This document shows, piece by piece, positions 1-8,123 of a stretch of 64,000 nt of DNA. The position numbers and the translations under genes are program-made. Under the pieces are notes generated by a model. That model saw only the letters and a list, made by a program, of their open reading frames with translations, was not told the DNA's origin and ran no database searches. The stretch lies in assembly GCA_024710405.1 (NCBI GenBank), contig JANJUV010000018.1, positions 1-64,000 of the forward strand, written 5' to 3'. The first letter of the stretch is position 1. Each line of letters opens with the position of its first letter. This DNA comes from Bacteroidales bacterium (GTDB lineage: Bacteria; Bacteroidota; Bacteroidia; Bacteroidales; F082).

Positions 1-65
1 TAAGGGTAACAGCACAAGGCAGGGTTTACACAACTAAGTTATTCATCCAATAATACGATACGACC

Positions 66-296
66 ATGAAAAAGCATTTAAGAAACATATTGTTGGTCAG
101 TGCCATGATGGTAGCCAGTCAGGTTTTGTTAGCCCAGCCACCCGATCCGCCGGTTGACCCGAGTGCGGGCGGCGGCCCCATTGGCGGCGGCGCACCCATC
201 GGCACCGGCATCGGCATACTGCTCACCCTTGGAGCCGCCTATGGCGCCAAAAAGGTGTACACCGCCTGGAAGAACCGCGAAGACCTCGAGGAGTAG
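66..296 (+). CDS. Small exported Gly/Pro-rich protein with hydrophobic C-terminal tail
   Basis: A 76-residue protein. Residues 1-23 form a clear signal peptide ending in LLAQ. A short Pro/Asp/Gly stretch (PPDPPVDPSAGGG) follows, then a segment with PIGGG and PIGTGIGILL, a hydrophobic run (about 49-60), and a basic tail with KK and RE residues. Small proteins of this layout (signal peptide, Gly/Pro linker, Pro-Ile-containing hydrophobic tail, basic end) are common in Bacteroidota and resemble short C-terminal protein-sorting signals such as the PID-CTERM type. That family match is from memory and unverified. It stands alone before a repeat field, so neighbours give no functional hint. The start is the only ATG giving a full signal peptide. 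Confidence 0.75.
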   Translation: MKKHLRNILLVSAMMVASQVLLAQPPDPPVDPSAGGGPIGGGAPIGTGIGILLTLGAAYGAKKVYTAWKNREDLEE

Positions 297-302
297 GTTC
301 TA

Positions 303-1282
303 GTTACTGGTTACTGGTTACTGGTTGCTGGTTGCTGGTTGCTGGTTTGTCAATGCCTAAATAACGTTGGCCGGTTTCATCTTCAAAGATCTTTTCAGTT
401 TAAGTTGTTTGTCTCTGTTTTGCCCGTAGGGCATATACTAATGTAAAGTACTGTAAAAGAAGATCCTTACCCTGTAGGGGTTATACATACACTTCGTGAC
501 CTGCCGGAATGTTTGTTCATCATGTCAGCCGCTAAAAAACTTATTCGAAAGGAAAGGTTTCATTTCGCACATAAGCTTGTTTTAGGTTTAATTTTGCTGT
601 AAACCTATTTCAGGACAAGACAATGTTCCGTGTTGCGTGTTGCGTGTTGCGTGTTGCGGGTTGCGGGTTGCGGGTTTGCCAATGCCTATATAACGTTGAC
701 CGGTTTCATCATCAAAGATCTTTTCAGTTTAAGTTGTTTGTCTCTGTTTTGCCCGTAGGGCATATACTAATGTAAAGTCCTGTAAAAGAAGATCCTTACC
801 CTGTAGGGGTTATACATACACTTCGTGACCTGCCGGAATGTTTGTTCATCATGTCAGCCGCTAAAAAACTTATTCGAAAGGAAAGGTTTCTTTTCGCACA
901 TAAGCTTGTTTTAGGTTTAATTTTGCTGCAAACCTATTTCAGGACAGGACAATGTTCCGTGTTGCGTGTTGCGTGTTGCGTGTTGCGTGTTGCGGGTTGC
1001 GGGTTTGCCAATGCCTATATAACGTTGGCCGTTTTCATCTTCAATGATCTTTTCAGGTTAAGTTGTTTGTCTCTGTTTTGCCCGTAGGGCATATACTAAT
1101 GTAAAGTCCTGTAAAAGAAGATCCTTACCCTGTAGGGGTTATACATACACTTCGTGATCTGCCGGAATGTTTGTTCATCATGTCAGCCGCTAAAAAACTT
1201 ATTCGAAAGGAAAGGTTTCATTTCGCACACAAGCTTGTTTTAGGTTTAATTTTGCTGTAAACCTATTTCAGGACAGGACACT
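303..1282. repeat. Three 329-bp direct repeats, each headed by a heptamer array
   Basis: Three near-identical units begin at 303, 632 and 961, so the period is exactly 329 bases twice; the last copy loses similarity near 1280. Each unit opens with six 7-bp repeats and then a GTTTGYC junction. Copy 1 has GTTACTG x3 and GTTGCTG x3, copy 2 has GTTGCGT x3 and GTTGCGG x3, and copy 3 has GTTGCGT x4 and GTTGCGG x2. The remaining ~280 bases are almost unchanged and contain two small hairpins, GCCC-GTA-GGGC and CCCT-GTA-GGGG. Open frames inside the field are inconsistent between copies, so I treat it as non-coding. Confidence 0.9.
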
Positions 1283-1294
1283 CTCCAATCCTCC

Positions 1295-1382
1295 AAACCT
1301 TGAAACCTTTAAACCTTGAAACCTTCAAACCTTCAAACCTTCAAACCTTCAAACTTTCAAACTTTCAAACTTTCAAACCTTC
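1295..1382. repeat. Octamer tandem array (AAACCTTC-type, 11 units)
   Basis: Eleven head-to-tail 8-bp units directly follow the last long repeat: AAACCTTG, AAACCTTT, AAACCTTG, then AAACCTTC x4, AAACTTTC x3 and AAACCTTC. Variant units sit in blocks, which suggests growth by slippage or unequal exchange. It is not in a coding frame. Confidence 0.9.
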
Positions 1383-1595
1383 TTCTTTGCGAATAATAAA
1401 AAAACAGAGGCATTTAGACAAAATATTGAGTTAAAAAATTGCAGTTTTAAAAAATATTTTTGTAACATTGTGCTGGAAAGAGGATTTACAGAATCACGAA
1501 ACCTTCAAAAGTCAATGCTGATGGAGGGTGTAGTAATTTGTGTATCCACATTCTGAACAGGTTATGTACTTAGTATTAACAAACAACTTTTCAAC
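1383..1595 (+). other. Leader region before the 2115-residue exported protein
   Basis: AT-rich intergenic stretch. It holds one good Bacteroidota -7 box, TATTTTTG at 1455-1462, but no TTG at the usual 19-base distance upstream, so the promoter call is weak. If it is used, the leader is about 125 bases long. I see no clear riboswitch or terminator. Confidence 0.4.
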
Positions 1596-4500
1596 ATGAG
1601 AAAATTTGTACTTGCATTGCTTGCGCTGATGCTGACGGCATCAATTAGTATGGCGCAACTGACAGGGGTGAAAAGCATCCCGGGGGATTACCCCAACATT
1701 GAGGCGGCTATTGCTGCCCTTAACTCGGTTGGCGTTGGCGCCGGCGGGGTTACTTTTAACGTGGCAGCCGGCCACACGGAAACAATATCCAACCCTGCAG
1801 CCGGAACGATCACCACACTCACCAGCAGCGCTGCCAACCCGATTATATTTCAGAAAAGCGGGGTGGGTGCCAACCCGCTGATCACGGCCTCCGCAGCCGG
1901 AACTATTGCGGCTTCCACAACTCTTGGTGCTGACGGTGATGCCATCATCACCATTGCCGGTGGTAATGGAATAACCTTTGACGGTATTGACCTTCAGGAA
2001 AATGCAACCGCTACCGGTAATGCCATGATGGAGTATGGCTATATCCTGAAAAAGGCTTCAGGTGATGATGCCTGCAAAAACATCACCATTAAAAATTGTA
2101 ACATCTCGTTAGACAAAGCCACCCGTTATTCCTGGGGGGTTTATGTCTCCAACCTGGTTGGATCTTCCGCTGCAACAGTAACATCCACCGGAGGACGCCA
2201 TGAAAACATTAAGATATTCAACAATAACTTCTCGAACCTTTATGGTGGAGTTCAGGTGCGTGGCTTTTTGGCTGTGACGCCTTTTGATTTTTACGACCAG
2301 AATATAGAGATCGGCGTTGATGGTGGCAACACTTTTACAAACTTCGGAGGTGGAGCATCCACCGCGTACGCCATATATACTATTTATGCCAACAATGTGA
2401 AGATTGCAAATAACACCATCAATGGTGGTACGGGAACGACAACAACCCTTTACGGAATCTTTAATTCAACCGGCACCAACTCAAATGTGGATATATATGG
2501 CAACACCGTGACCATCCATGGCGGTGGTACAACTTCAACCATATATGCCATAAACAACGCCATGGGCTCAACCGGTACTGACAATACAGTTAACATTTAC
2601 GATAATATCGTTGAGAACTGCAGCTATCAGCCAGCTACTTCAGGTGCCTGGTATTTGCTGTATAACACAGCAAGCGCGTTCAATGTCAATGTATATGACA
2701 ACATTGTCCGAAACAACAATAAACCCGGCACGGGCAGTTCATACTTGTTGTATGTATCCTCAGGCGGAGCCAATGGATTCCAGAACATTTACAACAACCA
2801 GATTCATAACAACAGCTCTACTGGTACATCAGGTACTATGTACGGAATATATTCAAGCGGGGTAACTACTTCGACTAAAAGCATTTATGATAATTTAGTT
2901 TATTCAAATTCAACCGGTGCGACGAACTATGGTATTTATCATGCCAGCGCATTAACGGCTGATATTTACAGGAACAAAATATATGACATAGAATCGACAA
3001 CGACTTCGACATCATCGTCCTATGGAATATTCAATTCTTCAGGTACAACCGTAAATTATTACAACAATTATGTGTATAACATCAGAGCGGTGAACTCGAC
3101 CAACACTACAACCGGTTCATGTGGTATCTACCTCTCAGGTGGCACAAATATTAATGCTTATTACAATACAGTTTTGCTTGATTACACCAGTACGTTATCA
3201 ACAAACAACAGTGCCGCCCTGTATGTTGGCAGCACAACACCAACTCTGGTGGACATCCGGAACAACATTTTTGCTAATAAGGTTAATGTAACTGCAGGAG
3301 GCACAGCTATGGCTTTCCGAAAGGGAGGTACAGGTATTACCAATCTGTCAACGGACATGAATCACAACCTCTATTTTACAGGTACTCCCGGTGCAAACAA
3401 CCTTATTTATTATGACGGAACCAATGCAGACCAAACCCTGGCCGAATACAAGGCAAGAGTTTCGCCGGTGGATGCTGCTGCAATAACAGAAAATCCGCCA
3501 TTTGTGAGCGGAGTTTTTCCCTATGATCTCCACATCAATACGGCTGTTGCTACTCAGATTGAATCGGGAGGAGTTGTTGTTGCCACTCCTGTGAACATCA
3601 CCGAAGATTATGATGGTAATGCGCGGTTCCCGAATGCCGGTTATCCGGATAATGTGATGTCGCCTGCAACGGCACCTGATATCGGAGCTGATGAGTTTGG
3701 CGGAATGGGAGTTGACATCACACCACCGACAATTGCGTTTACTCCTCTGGGTAATACAGCACAAACCACAGACAGGATTCTGGTGACTACCATTACAGAC
3801 GCTTCAGGAGTTCCAACCAGTGGAATAGGTCTGCCAAGACTCTACTGGAGGGTGAATGGAGGTGCCTACACAGGTGTTACTTCTGTTTATGTGAGTGGCG
3901 ATGAATATACCTTTACCTTTGGTGCCGGTGTCGTATTGGGTGATGTGGTTGAATACTACGTAGTTGCTCAGGACCAGAATAATCCCAGAAACATTGGTGC
4001 CAATCCTTCAGGTGGTGCATCTGGATTTACTGCAAATCCGCCTGCCGCTTCAACCCCGCCAACAACACCGTATTCTTATACAGTTGTTGGTTCAATCGGT
4101 GGTAATGTGACCGTTGGAACGGGCGGAGATTATCCTAATCTGACAGGTTTAACCGGTCTTTTCCAGGCTATTAACAGCAATGTTGTATCAAATCATATCA
4201 ATGCCACCATTATATCTGACCTGACCGAAACAGGCGATGTTGCCCTGAATCAGTGGTCGGAGGATGGAGTTGGTGGATACTTTTTGAATATTATGCCTGA
4301 TGGTAGTGTTGTAAGAACCATTTCCGGTGATTTTGCCGGAGGGCTGATCAGGCTCAATGGTGCTGACCGCGTGAATTTTGATGGACGCTTTAACGACGAC
4401 GGACAGTATCTGATGTTTGTCAATAACTCCTCCAGTGCCAACTCTTCAGTGTTTCAGCTGATGAGCCTTGGTATCGGGCAGGGAGCTACCGACAATACCA

Positions 4501-7500
4501 TTCGTAATACCAAAATTATGGCCGGAGCTAATAACGTTACAACTACCTATGGAATTTTTGTGGCCGGAACAGCACATACCTCAAGTGGTACAGGTGCCGA
4601 CAACGACAACCTGAGCATTATCAACAACCATATTTCAAGGTGTTATTATGGGATCAATGCCAGAGGAATTGGTACAACTGGTGAACTGGAAGGCCTGGTT
4701 ATTTCAGGCAACATCATCGGTTCGGATGTAGTTACAGATTATGTAACCGGATATGGTATGTATCTCATTGCTGTCAATGGTGGTCTGATTGAAGATAATA
4801 AAATCTACAATATGATCTATAATGGCAGTAAGTATGGTATCTATATGAGCTCGAACATTTCTAATACCGCATTTGTAGGAAATGAGATCCATACCTTTAG
4901 TCAGGACAATACTTCTGCCTATTATGCCATCGGTATGTATTTTGCTTCATCAACCGGTGCTTCCAATAATGTAATCAAGAACAATGTAATCTATGACCTT
5001 TATTATCATGGAAGTACTTCAAACTTCTATAATGCCGGAATCAGAATAGTAGGAGGCTCAGATTATAAGATTTACAACAACACCATCAGCATTAGTGGAA
5101 CATTTGGGAACACAGCAACAGGCTTGTTCTCGCATTGTTTGTTTATATCCACCTCTTCTTCCAATATGGATATCAGAAACAATATCTTCAGCAACACCCG
5201 TCAGGGAACCGATCCCAAGAGCTACACTGTTTATGCTGTAACGGGAACCACTTTTGCCAACATTAACTACAATGACTACTATTCAACTGGTGCTGCGATA
5301 GGTTTCTTTGGCTCTGAGGTTGCTGATTTCGCTGCATGGCAGGCAGCTACTGGTCAGGATGGTAGTTCGAAGAATGTTGATCCCCTCTTTGTCAATCCGG
5401 TCAGTGACCTTACACCTGCGAATGCCGCACTGGACAACACCGGGATGTTTTTGGTTGATGTTCCCTATGACTTCAACAATGTGCTGCGCACCAACCCGCC
5501 GGATATTGGGGCTATTGAGTTTGGAAACAACCCAACCATCACCACTGGTGTAGCCGGACTCGACTGCCTTGATGCCACACTCAACGGAGTAGCCAATGCC
5601 AATGGTTTGGTAGTTGATCTGTTCTTTGATTATGGCCTGACAACTGGTTTTGGCAGTGTTGTTAATGCTGCACCTGCACAGGTAACAGGAAATACCGATA
5701 CTGACGTCACAGCCGGACTGGCAGGTTTAACTGCCAACACCACCTATTATTACCGCTTACGCGGAGTAACGACTGGTGGATTAACCGTATTTGGCGAAAC
5801 ACAAAGCTTCACCACAGGAACCCTGTCAGCGCCCACGGCAACTACTTTAGCAGCATCACCCATTGGCAACACCACGGCAACGATGAACGGAACCGTTAAT
5901 GCCGGATGTGATGCCACCACAGTAACCTTTGAATGGGGCGAAACACTTGCCTATGGCAATGTGATTGCAGCTTCACAGAGTCCAGTTTCCGGTGGAAATG
6001 ATGTTGCTGTAAGTGCCGATCTGATCGGATTGCAGATCAACACCACCTACAACTACCGCGTGGTGGCCACCAACACTCAAGGCACAACCTATGGAGCCAA
6101 TGTGAGCTTCCAGACAGGAGCCTCACCGCCCACAGTAGTTACCAATGCTGCCACTAACATCGGCAATTTCGCAGCCCGATTGAACAGCACCGTTAATGCC
6201 AACAACCAGACCACCACAACTTCTTTTGAATGGGGAGCCACACCGGCCTATGGAAATGTAATTGCCGGTGTTCCGCTCACGGTTGATGGGAACACCAATC
6301 AGGCCGTTTATGCCGACATCAGCGGATTGAACTACAACACCATGTATTACTTCAGAGCTGTTGGTCAGAATACCGCCGGAACCACCTATGGTGATCAGCT
6401 GACCTTTATGACCTTGTGTCCCACACCCGAGCCTGCCGGAACCATAGCAGGCCCCACCTCCGTATGTCAGGCCACCGATGGACATGTGTACACTGTTCCA
6501 GCCATCCTTTATGCAACCGGATACGACTGGACTTTACCTGCCGGAGGTACCATTGTTGCCGGAGCCAACACAAACAGTATCACCGTCAGTTATGACGCGA
6601 CCGCTGTTTCAGGCAACGTAACCGTTCAGGGCACCAATGTATGCGGCAGCGGCACAGCATCATCGCTTGCAGTTACCATCAACCCGATCCCGGTTCCGAC
6701 CATCACAGGAGATGATATGGTCTGTCTGAATGATACAGAAAGTTATGCCACACAGACCGGAATGACCGGTTATGTATGGACAGTTTCGGCCGGAGGCCAG
6801 ATACTATCGGGACAAGGCACCAGCCAGGTTTCGGTAAAATGGAACAATATGGGCGCTCAGTATGTAACAGTGACCTATACCAATGCAGCCGGATGTCCTG
6901 CAGCAGCACCCACCATGTTGGATGTTGAAGTCAGCAACAATCCCGTACCGACCATCGCTGGTAATACAGCAGCCTGCCAACTTTCGGACGAGAACCACGT
7001 GTTCACGACGGAAGAGGGTTTCAGCAACTATGTATGGACAGTAACCTCAGGAGGCACCATTGTCGAGGGACAGGGAACCTTCCAGATTCAGGTTTACTGG
7101 ACGGGATCAGGAAATCAAACAGTTACTGTTAATTACGAGAATGCATCAGGTTGTGAAGGCACAACACCAGGAAGCTTTGCTGTAAACGTACTTCCGTTGC
7201 CCGCTGCAGCGGGAAGCATCAGCGGAACCGCACTAGTTTGTCTGCCCTCAGAAAATTTGGTGTATAGCGTGGCTCCTGTTGCCAACGCAGAAATGTACTA
7301 TTGGGCAGTGCCCTTTGGTGTAACCATTGTTGATGGGATTGGCACAAATAGTATCACAGTAAGCTTTGCAGCAGATGCTGAAGACGGAGTGTTTAGTGTA
7401 TATGCAACCAATGGATGCGGTGAAGGTGTTCCCTCACCCAATTTAGCAGTAACAATTGGAACCAAACCGGCTAAACCAGTGGTCACACTCAACGAGTATG

Positions 7501-7943
7501 ATCTGACCAGCAACGCTCCGGAAGGCAATCAGTGGTATTTCGAAGGTGAACTGATCGAAGATGCAACCGACCAGACTTACACAGCTACTGAAACCGGAAA
7601 CTATTGGACAGTTGTAACCCTTGACGGTTGCAGTTCGGACGCTTCCGAACCGGTATATGTACTCATAACCGGATTGAATGAAAATGCTGATGGAAGGTTC
7701 ACCATACACCCGGTACCCAACGACGGTCAGTTTACTGTAACCTTGCGTTCCCTGAAAGAAGTAACATGGGATGTCACGGTTTACAACAACCTGGGTGTTG
7801 CTGTACATCAGATCAGAGACCTCAGGGTGAATGGCACGGTGAGCGAACAGATCACCCTGCAGAACCCTGCCAAAGGAACCTACACCGTTGTATTCAGCAA
7901 CAATAATGAGCAAGTGATCAGGAAGGTATTGGTGAGCAAATAA
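1596..7943 (+). CDS. Giant T9SS-exported double beta-helix / Fn3 / PKD-like protein
   Basis: 2115 residues. Residues 1-20 are a signal peptide (cut before QLTG). Residues ~22-560 are Asn/Gly/Tyr-rich repeats of the right-handed parallel beta-helix type (recurring YGIY, IYNN and NNxI). This block closes with DIGADEF near 700. A second beta-helix spans ~830-1300 and closes with DIGAIEF. Three Fn3-like repeats follow (~1310-1605), each with an NTTYYYR-type strand and an SFTTG-like end. Four PKD-like/Ig-like repeats (~1607-2027) follow, and the last ~80 residues form a type A T9SS sorting tail (IHPVPNDGQF, KGTYTVVF, KVLVSK). The protein should cross the outer membrane by T9SS and be surface-bound or released. 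No catalytic residues of a lyase are evident, so an adhesin or glycan-binding role is only an inference. Confidence 0.88.
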   Translation: MRKFVLALLALMLTASISMAQLTGVKSIPGDYPNIEAAIAALNSVGVGAGGVTFNVAAGHTETISNPAAGTITTLTSSAANPIIFQKSGVGANPLITASAAGTIAASTTLGADGDAIITIAGGNGITFDGIDLQENATATGNAMMEYGYILKKASGDDACKNITIKNCNISLDKATRYSWGVYVSNLVGSSAATVTSTGGRHENIKIFNNNFSNLYGGVQVRGFLAVTPFDFYDQNIEIGVDGGNTFTNFGGGASTAYAIYTIYANNVKIANNTINGGTGTTTTLYGIFNSTGTNSNVDIYGNTVTIHGGGTTSTIYAINNAMGSTGTDNTVNIYDNIVENCSYQPATSGAWYLLYNTASAFNVNVYDNIVRNNNKPGTGSSYLLYVSSGGANGFQNIYNNQIHNNSSTGTSGTMYGIYSSGVTTSTKSIYDNLVYSNSTGATNYGIYHASALTADIYRNKIYDIESTTTSTSSSYGIFNSSGTTVNYYNNYVYNIRAVNSTNTTTGSCGIYLSGGTNINAYYNTVLLDYTSTLSTNNSAALYVGSTTPTLVDIRNNIFANKVNVTAGGTAMAFRKGGTGITNLSTDMNHNLYFTGTPGANNLIYYDGTNADQTLAEYKARVSPVDAAAITENPPFVSGVFPYDLHINTAVATQIESGGVVVATPVNITEDYDGNARFPNAGYPDNVMSPATAPDIGADEFGGMGVDITPPTIAFTPLGNTAQTTDRILVTTITDASGVPTSGIGLPRLYWRVNGGAYTGVTSVYVSGDEYTFTFGAGVVLGDVVEYYVVAQDQNNPRNIGANPSGGASGFTANPPAASTPPTTPYSYTVVGSIGGNVTVGTGGDYPNLTGLTGLFQAINSNVVSNHINATIISDLTETGDVALNQWSEDGVGGYFLNIMPDGSVVRTISGDFAGGLIRLNGADRVNFDGRFNDDGQYLMFVNNSSSANSSVFQLMSLGIGQGATDNTIRNTKIMAGANNVTTTYGIFVAGTAHTSSGTGADNDNLSIINNHISRCYYGINARGIGTTGELEGLVISGNIIGSDVVTDYVTGYGMYLIAVNGGLIEDNKIYNMIYNGSKYGIYMSSNISNTAFVGNEIHTFSQDNTSAYYAIGMYFASSTGASNNVIKNNVIYDLYYHGSTSNFYNAGIRIVGGSDYKIYNNTISISGTFGNTATGLFSHCLFISTSSSNMDIRNNIFSNTRQGTDPKSYTVYAVTGTTFANINYNDYYSTGAAIGFFGSEVADFAAWQAATGQDGSSKNVDPLFVNPVSDLTPANAALDNTGMFLVDVPYDFNNVLRTNPPDIGAIEFGNNPTITTGVAGLDCLDATLNGVANANGLVVDLFFDYGLTTGFGSVVNAAPAQVTGNTDTDVTAGLAGLTANTTYYYRLRGVTTGGLTVFGETQSFTTGTLSAPTATTLAASPIGNTTATMNGTVNAGCDATTVTFEWGETLAYGNVIAASQSPVSGGNDVAVSADLIGLQINTTYNYRVVATNTQGTTYGANVSFQTGASPPTVVTNAATNIGNFAARLNSTVNANNQTTTTSFEWGATPAYGNVIAGVPLTVDGNTNQAVYADISGLNYNTMYYFRAVGQNTAGTTYGDQLTFMTLCPTPEPAGTIAGPTSVCQATDGHVYTVPAILYATGYDWTLPAGGTIVAGANTNSITVSYDATAVSGNVTVQGTNVCGSGTASSLAVTINPIPVPTITGDDMVCLNDTESYATQTGMTGYVWTVSAGGQILSGQGTSQVSVKWNNMGAQYVTVTYTNAAGCPAAAPTMLDVEVSNNPVPTIAGNTAACQLSDENHVFTTEEGFSNYVWTVTSGGTIVEGQGTFQIQVYWTGSGNQTVTVNYENASGCEGTTPGSFAVNVLPLPAAAGSISGTALVCLPSENLVYSVAPVANAEMYYWAVPFGVTIVDGIGTNSITVSFAADAEDGVFSVYATNGCGEGVPSPNLAVTIGTKPAKPVVTLNEYDLTSNAPEGNQWYFEGELIEDATDQTYTATETGNYWTVVTLDGCSSDASEPVYVLITGLNENADGRFTIHPVPNDGQFTVTLRSLKEVTWDVTVYNNLGVAVHQIRDLRVNGTVSEQITLQNPAKGTYTVVFSNNNEQVIRKVLVSK

Positions 7944-7976
7944 TCCAAATCCTGACCGCAACAATCGCTATAATAC

Positions 7977-8009
7977 CCGGCTGTCCATGAGAATGGGCAG
8001 CCGGTTTTT
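7977..8009 (+). terminator. Rho-independent terminator after the giant exported protein
   Basis: GC-rich stem CCGGCTG..CC / GG..CAGCCGG with loop ATGAGAAT, followed by TTTTT, 33 bases after the stop codon. Confidence 0.85.
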
Positions 8010-8042
8010 ATGTCTGTAAAATGCTCCGGAACGAGGAAAAGT

Positions 8043-8074
8043 TTTGACTCCGCCTCAGGTTTTTTATACATTTG
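8043..8074 (+). promoter_or_regulatory. Bacteroidota promoter of the 832-residue exported protein
   Basis: TTTG at 8043-8046, 20-base spacer, TACATTTG at 8067-8074, matching the TTTG / TAnnTTTG consensus of the primary sigma factor. It predicts a transcript start near 8081 and a leader of ~43 bases. Confidence 0.7.
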
Positions 8075-8123
8075 TAGGTTGTTTCGACACTAAAAGGGGA
8101 AAACCGATCAAAACCAAAAACTG

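Noticed and set aside
842-1087. An 81-residue reading frame in the repeat field
   Set aside because: It runs through repeat units, and in the other copies the same frame is broken by stops; the codon pattern is low-complexity.
303-1382. CRISPR array
   Set aside because: Units are head-to-tail 7-8 bp repeats or one 329-bp period; there are no 25-40 bp repeats with unique spacers and no cas genes.
3348-3764. Minus-strand frame of 138 codons inside the giant cargo gene
   Set aside because: It is antisense to a well-supported beta-helix region and has no recognisable domain or start signal.
6123-6485. Minus-strand frame of 120 codons
   Set aside because: Antisense shadow of Fn3-type repeats; Gly-rich sequence reflects the repeat codons.
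7443-7964. Minus-strand frame of 173 codons near the giant gene's end
   Set aside because: Antisense to the sorting tail, no domain, overlaps the terminator region on the other side.
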